Positions 1 through 8,705 are shown, numbered from the stretch's first letter. The stretch is DNA of 64,000 bases from Methylococcus mesophilus (GCF_026247885.1 NZ_CP110921.1:1-64000), one strand, 5' to 3'. Numbers and translations: made by a program. The notes: generated by a model not told the origin, from the letters alone.

Positions 1-113
1 TGAAGCTTGTAGTCGCGACGCACGCGACTGGCCGCCATCAGCTTGTCGACGAAAGCGGCATCCACGTCCTGGATCAGGAGGTCGGAATAGTGGGAGTCAA
101 GAATGATGTCCAT
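1..113 (-). CDS. Prophage early protein, N-terminal part only
   Basis: The gene runs off the left edge and only its first 37 codons are visible. The ATG at 113 is preceded by GAGG six bases upstream. The visible start (MDIILDSHYSDLLIQDVD) is acidic and then turns basic; I recognise no family. It is the last visible member of the leftward operon that begins with the DUF932 gene, so it is probably an early left-arm phage gene. Function unknown. Confidence 0.6.
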   Translation of the reverse strand, partial: MDIILDSHYSDLLIQDVDAAFVDKLMAASRVRRDYKL

Positions 114-155
114 GGATTACCTCGATAGAAAAAATGGAGTGAAGCGGGCGGCGGG

Positions 156-368
156 TCACGGCTCTTCCGGCGCCGGAGCGTCGAACGGCAGACGGCCGCC
201 GGGTGCGTGGTAACGGGCGTACAGGTCCGCCCAAATGTCCGGGAACGCGGCCTTGAGTTTCTCCACGTTCCAGCTATCGGCTTGGCGCATGGCGGCCATG
301 ATCAGGGCGTCGAAAGAGAAGCCGAGCTCGTCAAGTTCGCGGCTTTGCAGGTAGGCGTGAAGGCTCAT
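156..368 (-). CDS. Small prophage protein, unknown function
   Basis: Encodes 70 residues. The start is supported by GGAGG seven bases before the ATG, and the ATG overlaps the stop of the upstream gene (ATGA), a sign of translational coupling. The protein is a soluble helical type with an aromatic core (FPDIWADLYARYH) and a Pro/Ala-rich tail; no signal peptide or membrane segment. It belongs to the leftward early operon 1-2251. No family recognised. Confidence 0.7.
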   Translation of the reverse strand: MSLHAYLQSRELDELGFSFDALIMAAMRQADSWNVEKLKAAFPDIWADLYARYHAPGGRLPFDAPAPEEP

Positions 369-802
369 GACGCGACCTCCGGGGCGACACCTAAGCCGTC
401 GAGAATCCGGCCGCGCACGGTGTTCTCCATCAGCGTGACCAGTTCCTGCAGCGTGGCGCCCGGGTTCGCGTGACAGATCGGGACGAACATGGCCCGGTAC
501 TCGTCCCGCGGCATGAGCGCCATCGCCTGATCGACGGCCTTTTCCAGCACCCGGCCGGCCTGCTCGGGGGTGATCTCCAGCGCCTCGGGCGGGATGGTCG
601 ACGGTGGACGTTCGCCCCTGCCATGGGCGTACTGGATCGACGGGTAAAGACCCTCCTCACGCTGCGTATCGGGGTGGACGACGACGACAACCCCGCCGGC
701 TGCCTGGCAGATCAGCGCATGCTCGCGGGCGAGTTTGCAGATAGCCTCGTAGGCTTGTGCCGCGGTGATCGACTTCTCACGTCTTTTCGTTCCTTGGTTC
801 AT
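365..802 (-). CDS. Prophage protein, unknown function (145 aa)
   Basis: A 145-residue soluble protein. AGGG lies six bases before the ATG, and both ends overlap neighbours by four bases (ATGA), so it is tightly coupled inside the leftward early operon. The N-terminal half holds a helix starting ITAAQAYEAICKLAREH and a valine-rich strand; the rest is helical. I recognise no catalytic motif. Position next to small accessory genes of the early left arm suggests a non-essential early role such as host takeover, which is inference only. Confidence 0.7.
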   Translation of the reverse strand: MNQGTKRREKSITAAQAYEAICKLAREHALICQAAGGVVVVVHPDTQREEGLYPSIQYAHGRGERPPSTIPPEALEITPEQAGRVLEKAVDQAMALMPRDEYRAMFVPICHANPGATLQELVTLMENTVRGRILDGLGVAPEVAS

Positions 803-1113
803 TGCGAACCCTCCGCTTTGGCGAGGGCGGCGCTCGCGTCTTTAAGCTCCGCATCGATGTCGTAATCGGCACCGTCTCTGTTTGCCTGCACCATGGCTGA
901 CGCCGCAAGGCCGATCAGGTCACGCAATGCTTCAAGTAGCTCCGGAGCCGCGGTAATCAGGCGCGCGTTTGCTGAGTCTGTGGCGTTACTGGGCTCTATG
1001 TGCACATTCGCCACCACACGCGTCCGGCTGACGTCTGTCACGATATGCCAGTTCGGATCGGTGCTCGGCACGTCGGCGTAGCATTGCCAAGGCTCTGGTG
1101 TGTGTCTGTTCAT
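799..1113 (-). CDS. Phage-type hypothetical protein with NARLITAAPELLEAL motif
   Basis: A 104-residue protein carrying the sequence NARLITAAPELLEAL followed by a helical, acidic tail. This motif, with an upstream W-x(5)-I segment, is common in small early proteins of tailed phages of proteobacteria; the function of that family is unknown to me. GGGAG precedes the ATG at 1113. It overlaps the next gene by four bases. It supports reading the 1-2251 block as prophage rather than host DNA. Confidence 0.75.
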   Translation of the reverse strand: MNRHTPEPWQCYADVPSTDPNWHIVTDVSRTRVVANVHIEPSNATDSANARLITAAPELLEALRDLIGLAASAMVQANRDGADYDIDAELKDASAALAKAEGSQ

Positions 1114-1177
1114 AGGGTTTCTCCCAAAAAGAGCGGGGCGGCGGCGTATACCGCCCCAGAGTTGGAGGAGACAAGCG

Positions 1178-2251
1178 TCAGGCCGCTTCGGCCAGGGCGA
1201 TCTCGGACCATTCGGAGGGGTGAAGGTCCAGGATCAGCCCGCCGGCGGACTCGAGTTCCGTGGCGCGGTCGCAGGAATCGTGGGTGTTGGCGAGGGCCGT
1301 CACCGCATTGAGGACGCCCCACCGGGAGTAGTCCTGCCCGCGGATGAGGTTTTCGAGGACGGAGCCCTTTTCGCCATCGCGGAGGCCGATCTTCTTGGCC
1401 AGCACCTCGACGGCCGCCACCGGCTGTCCGACCGCTGGGCCCAGGGTGGATTCGCGCATCCGTTCGACCAGCAGGCCGAACCGGCCGGGGTCCATGGCGC
1501 CGCGAACGACGTCCTGGAGCTTCAGCGCGAGGGCTCGGTCGTCGGCCGCCAGGGTCTCGTCCCGGAACAGCTTGGAAACCTCCATCCCATCGCCATCGAT
1601 TCGCCGGCCGACGTGATAACGGTTGATGCCGTAGTCCTGGGAGATCATCCCGTTCGTGCACACCAGCCGGAATACCAGGGGCTGCACCGACAATGAGCCA
1701 AGGCCGACTTCCGAGTTGGAGATGACGATGCCGGCCTGCACCGGATCGCCGACCTTGATCTCGTTCTCGACCTTGGGGAACAGCGCCTTGATGTAGAGGC
1801 GGAGGTCCGTCACTTCGGTGGAGACCACCTGGATAGACCGGTCTTCCAGGAGGACAGGCAGCACCGACTCGGCCACATCCTCGTTGTCGAAGCGGCGGTA
1901 CCGGTCCGACAGGAAGGCCCGGGCCCGACCGTCTAGCGTCCGGACCATCCGGCGGGCCGGCTTGTCGCGGAACCAGTGGTTGACGTTGGTCGCCAGCAGC
2001 TGCGGCGCGCTACCGAGCAGCCGGTCGTAATACTTCTTGGGGATGTCGGTATGGGCGGCGATCTGCCCGTGAGAAACCCCGGTGGGGGCGTAAAAGCCGG
2101 TGCCTTCGACATGAAGGGCGACGACAGGCGTCTCCTCCGTGCCCATCACCTCGACCTGCATCGACCGGGTGTCCGCCACGTAGTCGGCCTTTGCCTCCGC
2201 GCGGCGTTGGAGTTCCTGAGCCAGTTCAACGATCGATCTGCCAGTTTTCAT
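1178..2251 (-). CDS. DUF932 family phage/plasmid protein
   Basis: Encodes 357 residues if started at the ATG at 2251, which has GGAG seven bases upstream; an open frame continues upstream to 2356 but that stretch has no good start and overlaps operator-like palindromes. The body (HGQIAAHTDIPKKYYDRL, then FRLVCTNGM, then conserved region ending SRWGVLNAVT) is typical of DUF932, a family carried by phages and plasmids and sometimes linked to anti-restriction or replication accessory roles; the biochemical function is not established. It heads the leftward early operon, whose promoter is likely controlled by the operators at 2310-2348. Confidence 0.85.
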   Translation of the reverse strand: MKTGRSIVELAQELQRRAEAKADYVADTRSMQVEVMGTEETPVVALHVEGTGFYAPTGVSHGQIAAHTDIPKKYYDRLLGSAPQLLATNVNHWFRDKPARRMVRTLDGRARAFLSDRYRRFDNEDVAESVLPVLLEDRSIQVVSTEVTDLRLYIKALFPKVENEIKVGDPVQAGIVISNSEVGLGSLSVQPLVFRLVCTNGMISQDYGINRYHVGRRIDGDGMEVSKLFRDETLAADDRALALKLQDVVRGAMDPGRFGLLVERMRESTLGPAVGQPVAAVEVLAKKIGLRDGEKGSVLENLIRGQDYSRWGVLNAVTALANTHDSCDRATELESAGGLILDLHPSEWSEIALAEAA

Positions 2252-2309
2252 GAGCGTGCTCCAATTCGTTTGCCAGTGGGACGGTCCAGGGGTGGGCCGT
2301 TGGGACGAA

Positions 2310-2348
2310 GTAAAGCATTCTTTACCCGCGAAGTAAAGCATGGTGTAC
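2310..2348. promoter_or_regulatory. Left operator pair (OL-like) for the prophage repressor
   Basis: Two 16-bp palindromes sit side by side: GTAAAGCATTCTTTAC at 2310-2325 and GTAAAGCATGGTGTAC at 2333-2348, centre to centre 23 bp. The same family occurs between the CI-like and Cro-like genes at 13790-13827, where GTAAAGCATGATTTAC is the best copy. Two pairs of sites, one before the leftward operon and one before the rightward operon, match the OL/OR plan of lambdoid phages. Binding by the 13061-13765 repressor is inference. Confidence 0.75.
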
Positions 2349-2557
2349 CTGGTCACGCAAAAAATCTTCTCGGAGACCGGTGCATGGCATGTTCCTGAAA
2401 CCGCTCAGCTTTTTTGACCCAGAATTGTCCCGCCGAAGCGGAACCGGTTGAGGGCGTCTATTCTTTAATAGAGGGCAATCCTGTACCCAGCACCATGCTG
2501 GAGTTTTGGGGGCCCTCGCTCCGCCGTCTGGCAATTTACAGACCTTGGGGAGGAACC

Positions 2558-3253
2558 ATGCGGAACGGGCATTTCCACATCCAAAGCTTTCGACGCCTGG
2601 GATCGGCCGTCCTATTCATCGCATTCCTGGGCTTCGGAGAGCAATCGGCAGCCACGGACCTTCCGTCGATCGGCGGGAGCGGCGGAAGTCCCTATCGAAT
2701 CCTGTGTCCGGCCGGATCGTTCCTGACGGGTTTCGAGGGCAGGGCGGGGGACTATGTGGATCGCCTGGGGCTTGTCTGCTCGAAGTGGAGCGGAAGCGAA
2801 CTTGAAAGCGGCCAGTTCCAGCATGTCTATGCCGGCACATCGCGAGGCGGAAAGGCTCAGCAGGTCTTCTGCCCAGCCCAGCACGTCGTCCACGGCGCCG
2901 ATTTCTCCGTCCTGTCATCCGATGCCCAGCTCCTGGATGAATTCAGCTTCGAATGCATCTACATGAAGCGGCCGGAAGGTAACGGCCAGCGCTTCAACTT
3001 CACCTCGACGGGAAGCCGCGGCGGTTGGTCATTCGGTGGTCGGTCTGGGTGGCATTTCTGTCCGCCGGATGAGGTTGTGATCGGGATATACGGCCGGTCG
3101 GGAGATTTCGTCGACCGTATCGGTTTGGTTTGCGATCTGACGCCTCAGGCCCGATTCCAGAGCCTGGTCCTCAGAATTCTTGCGGTACTCGTCGCGACCT
3201 TTGGGCTAGGTGTTGTGCTGCGGCGAAAGTGGATCGGGATCAAGAAGTCATGA
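2558..3253 (+). CDS. Secreted Cys-repeat protein with C-terminal membrane anchor
   Basis: Encodes 231 residues from the ATG at 2558, chosen because GGGGAGGA lies just upstream and the product then begins with a signal peptide (about residues 12-31). The mature part has three related units, each opening with Cys-Pro and closing with Cys (C50-C74, C105-C133, C168-C192); units one and three share G-R-x-G-D-x-V-D-R-x-G-L-V-C. This looks like a small lectin-type or other disulfide-stabilised surface fold, but I cannot name the family. A hydrophobic segment at about 202-221 followed by Arg/Lys suggests anchoring. It is likely prophage cargo that alters the lysogen surface (inference). Confidence 0.75.
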   Translation: MRNGHFHIQSFRRLGSAVLFIAFLGFGEQSAATDLPSIGGSGGSPYRILCPAGSFLTGFEGRAGDYVDRLGLVCSKWSGSELESGQFQHVYAGTSRGGKAQQVFCPAQHVVHGADFSVLSSDAQLLDEFSFECIYMKRPEGNGQRFNFTSTGSRGGWSFGGRSGWHFCPPDEVVIGIYGRSGDFVDRIGLVCDLTPQARFQSLVLRILAVLVATFGLGVVLRRKWIGIKKS

Positions 3254-3402
3254 GGCAATCGCAAGCCTCCTTATATTGATCATTCTTATTGATTCGTTCT
3301 ATCAAGAAGTATAGAAAAAACGTCGAAAGCTCCACCACAGCAAAAGGAAGTGCCCGAGCTTTCCTTGGCTTATGTCTCAACTGTCAGTGAGAGGAGTAAG
3401 CG

Positions 3403-3681
3403 ATGGGGCCACTTCAACTCATCCCTGGGTCCAAATTGGACCCTCACAAGCTGGATGAAACATACGACGTGTATGCGGATCCCCAGTTTGAAGTCGATGG
3501 CCGGTCTATCTGCGTTCTTAATCTTTTCCAGTATGGCTGGCTAAGCATATTTTGCGATAGCCCGGCGACTGATCGGCACGCCGCTCGAGTCCAAATCGAT
3601 GACGGTCTAAGCAGAGCACAATTCACTATATCTAGCTTATGGTTACGTCATATCTTCCCGAGAAATGTCTTTGCCTCATAA
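3403..3681 (+). CDS. Small protein upstream of the SGNH hydrolase
   Basis: A 92-residue open frame whose ATG at 3403 has GAGGAG eight to nine bases upstream. It ends 12 bases before the SGNH hydrolase gene, so the two are probably co-transcribed. The protein (MGPLQLIPGSKLDPHKLDE at its start) has no signal peptide or obvious membrane helix and matches no family I know. Codon use is more AT-rich than in the phage core, as in its neighbour, which points to joint acquisition. Confidence 0.55.
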   Translation: MGPLQLIPGSKLDPHKLDETYDVYADPQFEVDGRSICVLNLFQYGWLSIFCDSPATDRHAARVQIDDGLSRAQFTISSLWLRHIFPRNVFAS

Positions 3682-3693
3682 AGGGGGTGTCGC

Positions 3694-4650
3694 ATGTCAA
3701 CACAATTTACCTTGGATGATATAAATAAACATATCGAGACATCTAAGGATACGCTAGACGCTATCTACCAGGCTCGCACAGCAGGAAGGCAACCAATAGA
3801 GCGATTGCAAGGCGTTCATCCCCTATTGATGGCTTCTGGGATAGAGCAACCTAAAACATATACTATGGTGGCTCAAGGAGATTCTTGGTTTGATTATCCG
3901 GGGAACGACATCATAAATTTCCTAAGGGATCGTCATGGCCACTATATAGAGAATATAGCGGTTGCAGGCTCAACTCTGAATGACATTGTCTATGGGCCAG
4001 TTCCAAAGAATTGGTTTGGTATCCCTCAGTCGGATGATGTTTTACGTATTGCCGAACTTCTGCATGTAATGGAAAAAACATTGGAGGAACGAGGGGCATT
4101 GAATGCAATTTTGCTCTCAGGCGGAGGCAATGATATTGCGGGCCCTGAATTTTTCTCGTTCCTGAATAACAAGGATTCTGGTCTTCAAAATCCGAACTCA
4201 GAAGTGCTAAAGGGTGTGGTTGATGAAACCTTTTGCACGGCATATAGGCATTTAATTGATGTTATATTCGGGCATGCTCAGAGTCTAGGGGTTAATCTGC
4301 ATATATTCATTCATGGTTATGACTATCCGTGGCCTGACGGGCGTGGATTTACGCTATTCAATTTGGTTGGTCCATGGTTCCATGATTCATTCAATAAGAA
4401 GAATTACCCTTATAATAACCATGCAGACCTTGTAGTAAGGCGAAATATTGTCGCGGATTTTATAAACTCATTCAATGAGACATTGCACGGTCTGGAGGGC
4501 GAATATTCAGGGACGTTGCATTACATAAACTTAAGAAATACGCTGAATAATAATTACGACCTTTGGGCGAATGAGCTCCATCCTACGCAAAACGGCTTTG
4601 GGATGCTAGCGGATAAAGTAAATTTGGCCTTGCATCAAGCGATGGGATAG
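3694..4650 (+). CDS. SGNH/GDSL-type hydrolase
   Basis: A 318-residue protein with the SGNH hydrolase blocks in order: GDSW at 62-65 (nucleophile Ser64), a Gly/Asn oxyanion pair in AGSTLND near 91-97, GGGND at 143-147 (block III Asn), and NELHPT near 293-298 supplying the catalytic His. The block V acid is Asn instead of the usual Asp in this reading. No signal peptide, so it should act in the cytoplasm on an ester; the substrate is unknown. The gene is clearly more AT-rich than the surrounding prophage and sits in a cargo region between the operator pairs. It could modify lipids, polysaccharide esters or a signalling molecule. Confidence 0.8.
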   Translation: MSTQFTLDDINKHIETSKDTLDAIYQARTAGRQPIERLQGVHPLLMASGIEQPKTYTMVAQGDSWFDYPGNDIINFLRDRHGHYIENIAVAGSTLNDIVYGPVPKNWFGIPQSDDVLRIAELLHVMEKTLEERGALNAILLSGGGNDIAGPEFFSFLNNKDSGLQNPNSEVLKGVVDETFCTAYRHLIDVIFGHAQSLGVNLHIFIHGYDYPWPDGRGFTLFNLVGPWFHDSFNKKNYPYNNHADLVVRRNIVADFINSFNETLHGLEGEYSGTLHYINLRNTLNNNYDLWANELHPTQNGFGMLADKVNLALHQAMG

Positions 4651-4786
4651 CGGGCGCTGAAATGAGCGGTGCCCACGAATGGCGAATGAGGGAGCAATAA
4701 GATTCCTGGTTCAGTGTCGCTCTAGGGGTGAGTTGCAACGATGCACGGCTGAGTCCTATTAGCATATAAAAATGGAGGGGCGAATC

Positions 4787-4903
4787 GTGAAGAAAGTAAC
4801 TTGTCGCCACTGCGGCGGCTCTACTCACTGCGCCTGCAACCACTGCTCAGCTAACAGTGCCCTGGGCGTGGATGCGATTTGCAAGGCGTGCGGTGGTAGA
4901 TGA
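4787..4903 (+). CDS. 38-residue zinc-ribbon peptide
   Basis: A short gene with a GTG start at 4787 and a strong GGAGGGG about six bases upstream. It encodes 38 residues with three Cys-x2-Cys type knuckles (CRHC near 6-9, CNHC near 17-20, CKAC near 32-35) plus extra Cys and His, so it probably binds one or two zinc ions. It lies between the SGNH hydrolase and an AT-rich unknown gene and is easy to miss by length filters. It might bind nucleic acid or a protein partner; nothing in the sequence tells which. Confidence 0.6.
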   Translation: MKKVTCRHCGGSTHCACNHCSANSALGVDAICKACGGR

Positions 4904-4984
4904 ACCGTACAAATAACTAATTAAGGTTAGCCCCCGGCTTTGCCATGGTGATTTAACTTGGTTGATAGCGGAGGAGTTATTGTT

Positions 4985-5683
4985 TTGGATGAGAATTTCG
5001 ATTTGGTAATAAAGTGCATTGGTCCAATTGGACCAAAATTGGCTAGTGATATTGAGTGCAGCAGCAAACTGATTACAAATAGGTTCAACATTATTGAGAG
5101 GGTTCCCGAGTTCCAAAGTAGCGCTTTTATGGATGTGGTAGTTTGTTATATTGTGGCTTATCCCATAATAAATGGATTTCTCGCTGAGCTTGGAGCTCTA
5201 GGTGCTAGATCGCTGAAAAGCTATCTTGGCGGTCTAATTACAAAGATAAAACGAAGGAACTGTCGGAAAATAAATGAGCAAGATCTTGAGAATGAAATCA
5301 AGCCTGGCAAGGTGGCGAAGAATCTCACCAAGAAGGAATTAAGACGTCAATGCAAGGATATCGGAATACCAGTTCCTCCTCTTGGAATAACATTTAGATT
5401 TTCTGATGTCTATTGTGTTGACTTCGTGTTTCCAATCGAAATTACTCCCGCCAAAACTGAGCGTGCCTTATCAACAATAATTGATAAGATTGCCTTTCAT
5501 ATGTTGTTCGCAAAGGCGTTGCCGGATTTGGTGTCAAAATACGATAACTGTGAAATATTTCATATACTTACGATGTCTGAGCTTGAAAGGACTTATGTTT
5601 ATGAAAATGATGAGTGGGTCATCAAAACTCCAAAACAGATAACTGAGTCAGAGCATAAACTCCGTAACTCGCGGCGCAAATGA
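4985..5683 (+). CDS. AT-rich protein of unknown function (232 aa)
   Basis: The open frame begins at 4958, but the perfect Shine-Dalgarno GGAGGAG at 4970-4976 points to the TTG at 4985 as the start, giving 232 residues. The protein has a weakly hydrophobic stretch (VVVCYIVAYPIINGFLAEL, near residues 51-69), a basic middle with KKELRRQCKDIG, and a mixed C-terminus. I recognise no domain. The codon use is strongly AT-biased like the SGNH gene, consistent with one imported cassette. Confidence 0.6.
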   Translation: MDENFDLVIKCIGPIGPKLASDIECSSKLITNRFNIIERVPEFQSSAFMDVVVCYIVAYPIINGFLAELGALGARSLKSYLGGLITKIKRRNCRKINEQDLENEIKPGKVAKNLTKKELRRQCKDIGIPVPPLGITFRFSDVYCVDFVFPIEITPAKTERALSTIIDKIAFHMLFAKALPDLVSKYDNCEIFHILTMSELERTYVYENDEWVIKTPKQITESEHKLRNSRRK

Positions 5684-5753
5684 AGCGCAGGGTAGTTTGC
5701 GCCAGAAAAGTCAACTCGTTAGGCCGCATCGTGATAGGAGGATTAATTATATT

Positions 5754-6203
5754 ATGAAAAGACTAACAATATTGGTTGTAATACCGACATCGCTTTTGGC
5801 AGGCTGCGCCGGCCTTGACTTTGGCGATGACAAGGGACTTGTTTACTACGACCCCAGACCATACCTGTTTGTCGCTACTACGAAAGAATGTGTGTCTACC
5901 GCAATCCCGGTGATGCTGCCAGGAGAACAGAAGTCGGTACGCTTCAAGTCTGGATACGGCACGGCAGACCTGTCGGTGACTCTCAGCAATGGCATGATCA
6001 CCAACGTGGGGCAAAAAACGGACACGAAGATTCCGGAGACGATCCAGGCGGTGGCTAATTTGGGAGCGGCAGCCGCCGGGATGAAGATGGTGCCAGAGGA
6101 GGCCAAGCCTGCTTGTGAGCCCAGCGCCGTCCTCTATCCGGTCGTGAACGGAGTGCCGGACAACAGTAAGCCGATTCGGTTTCCGGTAAGGCTCGCGGAC
6201 TAG
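5754..6203 (+). CDS. Small lipoprotein, unknown function
   Basis: Encodes 149 residues from the ATG at 5754; GGAGG lies about 13 bases upstream, a little far. The N-terminus is a lipoprotein signal with lipobox LLAGC, so Cys16 would be lipidated and the protein anchored to a membrane facing the periplasm. The mature part has repeated beta-rich segments and a segment of small residues (VANLGAAAAGMKM). No known family recognised. Its GC content is higher than that of the genes just upstream, so the AT-rich cassette ends before it. Confidence 0.65.
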   Translation: MKRLTILVVIPTSLLAGCAGLDFGDDKGLVYYDPRPYLFVATTKECVSTAIPVMLPGEQKSVRFKSGYGTADLSVTLSNGMITNVGQKTDTKIPETIQAVANLGAAAAGMKMVPEEAKPACEPSAVLYPVVNGVPDNSKPIRFPVRLAD

Positions 6204-6339
6204 GAAGGTGAACAGAAAGTATAAGACCTAGACGGTGACGGCTACCCACAGCCATAGGAAAGGGAACTCGTGAGGAGTTCAGCCTTTGGTCAGGCGGTTC
6301 CGGCCGCGCTTCGATCAGTCGCCCGGGGGAGGTTTAAGG

Positions 6340-7047
6340 ATGTGCGGCCGATACACACTGACGACACCAGCGGACAAATACAAGGCGCAACTGAAATACG
6401 AGCGGGCCAGAGCAATTCTGGAAAAACTATTCGCCCGCTACAACATCGCGCCCACTCAGGACGTAGCGGCCGTGCGGACCGGGACCGATGGGGTGCGGGA
6501 GCTGGTGGCGCTGCACTGGGGCTTGATTCCGAGCTGGTCGAAGGAATCGAAGACCACGTTCAGCACGATTAACGCGAAGTCCGAGACCGTAGCTGAGAAG
6601 CCGGCTTTCCGTGGAGCGTTCCGGCACCGCCGGTGCCTAATCCTGGCCGACGGCTACTATGAGTGGCAGGCGCGCCCGGGATCTCGAGCAAAGCAGCCCT
6701 GGTATATCAAACTTGCCGGCGGCGACCTGTTCGCCTTTGCTGGCCTATGGGAGCGCTGGGAGCCTAAGCCCAATCAACCCGGCGAACCTATAGAGTCGTG
6801 CAGCATCATCGTGACTGACGCCAACGAACTCATGCGCCCGATCCACGACCGCATGCCCGTCATTCTCGATCCCGCTGCCTACGATGTCTGGCTTGATCCG
6901 GACTGCCGCGACAAGACCGGCCTGCTCTCGCTGCTGCGGCCTTATCCAGCGGATGAAATGACCGCTTGGAAGGTCAGCACGCACGTCAACAGTCCGAGGC
7001 ACGATGACGCAGAATGCCTAGAGCCAATCGAAGCGGCTGAGGGATGA
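6340..7047 (+). CDS. HMCES/YedK-type SRAP DNA-protein crosslink protein
   Basis: The start ATG at 6340 puts Cys at position 2, which the family requires: Met is removed and Cys2 forms a thiazolidine crosslink with abasic sites in single-stranded DNA. The conserved set is present: CGRYT at 2-6, NIAPT at 35-39, WGLIP at 60-64, Asn78, GYYEW at 105-109 with Glu108, and His169 in IHDRMP, matching the active residues known from E. coli YedK. Length 235 is normal. The frame is open upstream to 6286, but starting there would bury Cys2. In a prophage it may protect replicating phage DNA or belong to host-conversion cargo. Confidence 0.93.
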   Translation: MCGRYTLTTPADKYKAQLKYERARAILEKLFARYNIAPTQDVAAVRTGTDGVRELVALHWGLIPSWSKESKTTFSTINAKSETVAEKPAFRGAFRHRRCLILADGYYEWQARPGSRAKQPWYIKLAGGDLFAFAGLWERWEPKPNQPGEPIESCSIIVTDANELMRPIHDRMPVILDPAAYDVWLDPDCRDKTGLLSLLRPYPADEMTAWKVSTHVNSPRHDDAECLEPIEAAEG

Positions 7048-7599
7048 CCGGTGTGGCTGCCACGAGGGGCAGATTGTAGGATGGAATGCTAGCTGAACGG
7101 ACACTTTTCGGATTCCGTTCGGGGTACCCTGTGCACACCGAATCTATGGCATTCATGGAGGCCACATGCCCGTCAGATCAACCCTCGTCGCGGTAGTCTT
7201 TGCCCTATCGCTTCACTTTCAGCCGGTCCAGGCCGCCGACGACGCGCTCTATAGGCGCGACTACGAAGGCTTCACTGTTTGGCTGGATTGCACCCAGCAC
7301 GGGGCGATCCGCTTCCGTTACAACGCCCAGCACGACACCGGCAGTTTCGACAGGGCGAACACCTTCAAACTCGATCCCGACGTGCCGGCGGAATGCCAGC
7401 AGGCCAGCGCAAAGAGCTACAAGTTGGACGATCCTACCGTCCCCAACTACGAGCGTGGCCACTTGGTACCGGCGAACCACTTGGACTATTCCCAGGTGGC
7501 CATCCAGCAATCAAACTACATGACCAACATCCTGCCGCAGACCGCGACATTCAACCGTGGCGCTTGGTTGGCTACGGAGGAGATGACCTGCTCCCCGAT

Positions 7600-8451
7600 T
7601 TAGTCCGAAACGGACATAGAGTCTGCGGTTAAAAATGTGTCTGCAAACTGATCTGGCGTCAGGTAAGCCAACGAACTGTGGGGGCGTTGCTCATTGTATT
7701 CCCGACGCCACTCCTCAATGACTTGGCGAGCATGGCGCATCGAGACGAACCAATGCTCGTTCAGGCATTCATCCCGGAATTTGCCGTTGAAGCTTTCGAT
7801 GTAGGCGTTCTGCTGTGGCTTACCTGGCTGGATGAAGCTCAAGCACAGTCCTTGGCTATCGGCCCATTCATCCAAAGCCTTGCCGGCAAACTCGGGGCCG
7901 TTGTCGACGGTGACTGATTTGGGCAATCCGCGGATCTCTGCCAGCCGTTGCAGCACACCGACTACACGTCTGCCAGGCAGCGAAGTATCGACTTCGATGG
8001 CCAAGCACTGCTTCGTGAAGTCATCGACGATATTCAGGCACCGCAGCCGCCGACCATCGGCCAAACCGTCCGAAACATAGTCCATAGACCAACTCTCGTT
8101 AGGCGCCGATGGCGCGACCTTGATTTGGCGCTCCACGCCGGCAATGCGCTTCCGCTTTCGTTTGCGGACCATCAGGCCGGCCTCGTGATACACGCGATAG
8201 GTGCGCTTTCGGTTGATTTCCCAACCCTCTCGGCAAAGTAGCACGTGCAGCCGGCGATACCCATAGCGCCGCTTCTGCGCTGCCAATTCGCACAGTCGTT
8301 CCTTGAGCTCCTGGTCTGCTGGCCGCTTAACTTCGTAGCGATACAGCGACCGAGAAATACCGATCAGCCCACAAGCCCGCGTGACGCCCATCTGGTGCTT
8401 TGTCATCAGATGGGAGACCGCCGCCCTCTTGGCTTGTGGGCTTACCACTTT
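7600..8451 (-). CDS. IS3-family transposase OrfB (DDE integrase domain)
   Basis: Read by -1 frameshift from OrfA (the bare frame stays open to 8628 but that part overlaps OrfA). It holds a helical region, then the rve integrase core with the DDE triad: Asp in WSMDYVSD, Asp in VTVDNGPEF and Glu in NAYIESFNGKFRDECL. No stop or frameshift disturbs it, so the enzyme is probably active. It is transcribed against the interrupted nuclease gene. Confidence 0.93.
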   Translation of the reverse strand, partial: KVVSPQAKRAAVSHLMTKHQMGVTRACGLIGISRSLYRYEVKRPADQELKERLCELAAQKRRYGYRRLHVLLCREGWEINRKRTYRVYHEAGLMVRKRKRKRIAGVERQIKVAPSAPNESWSMDYVSDGLADGRRLRCLNIVDDFTKQCLAIEVDTSLPGRRVVGVLQRLAEIRGLPKSVTVDNGPEFAGKALDEWADSQGLCLSFIQPGKPQQNAYIESFNGKFRDECLNEHWFVSMRHARQVIEEWRREYNEQRPHSSLAYLTPDQFADTFLTADSMSVSD

Positions 8452-8705
8452 CGGCCTACAACCTCTTTCAACGCAGCATTGTCCAGCATCGCCTCCGCCA
8501 GCAGGCGCTTGAGCCGGGCATTCTCGGTCTCCAGTGCCTTGAGCCGCTGCGCATCCGACACTGTCAGGCCGCCGTATTTCGCTTTCCAGTTGTAGTACGT
8601 CGCCTCGCTGAGCCCGTGCTTGCGGCACAGCTCCGCTACTTTTAGGCCGGCTTCGGCTTCCTTCAGGATGCCAATGATCTGTTCTTCGGTGAAACGCTTC
8701 TTCAT
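8442..8705 (-). CDS. IS3-family transposase OrfA
   Basis: An 87-residue protein starting MKKRFTEEQIIGILKEAEAG, with a helix-turn-helix (VAELCRKHGLSEATYYNWK) that recognises the element ends and a C-terminal leucine-rich coiled coil. This is the OrfA type of the IS407 group. Its 3' end overlaps OrfB in the -1 frame; the stretch CGAAAG at 8448-8453 is a plausible slippage site, by which ribosomes make the OrfAB fusion transposase. Confidence 0.93.
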   Translation of the reverse strand: MKKRFTEEQIIGILKEAEAGLKVAELCRKHGLSEATYYNWKAKYGGLTVSDAQRLKALETENARLKRLLAEAMLDNAALKEVVGRKW

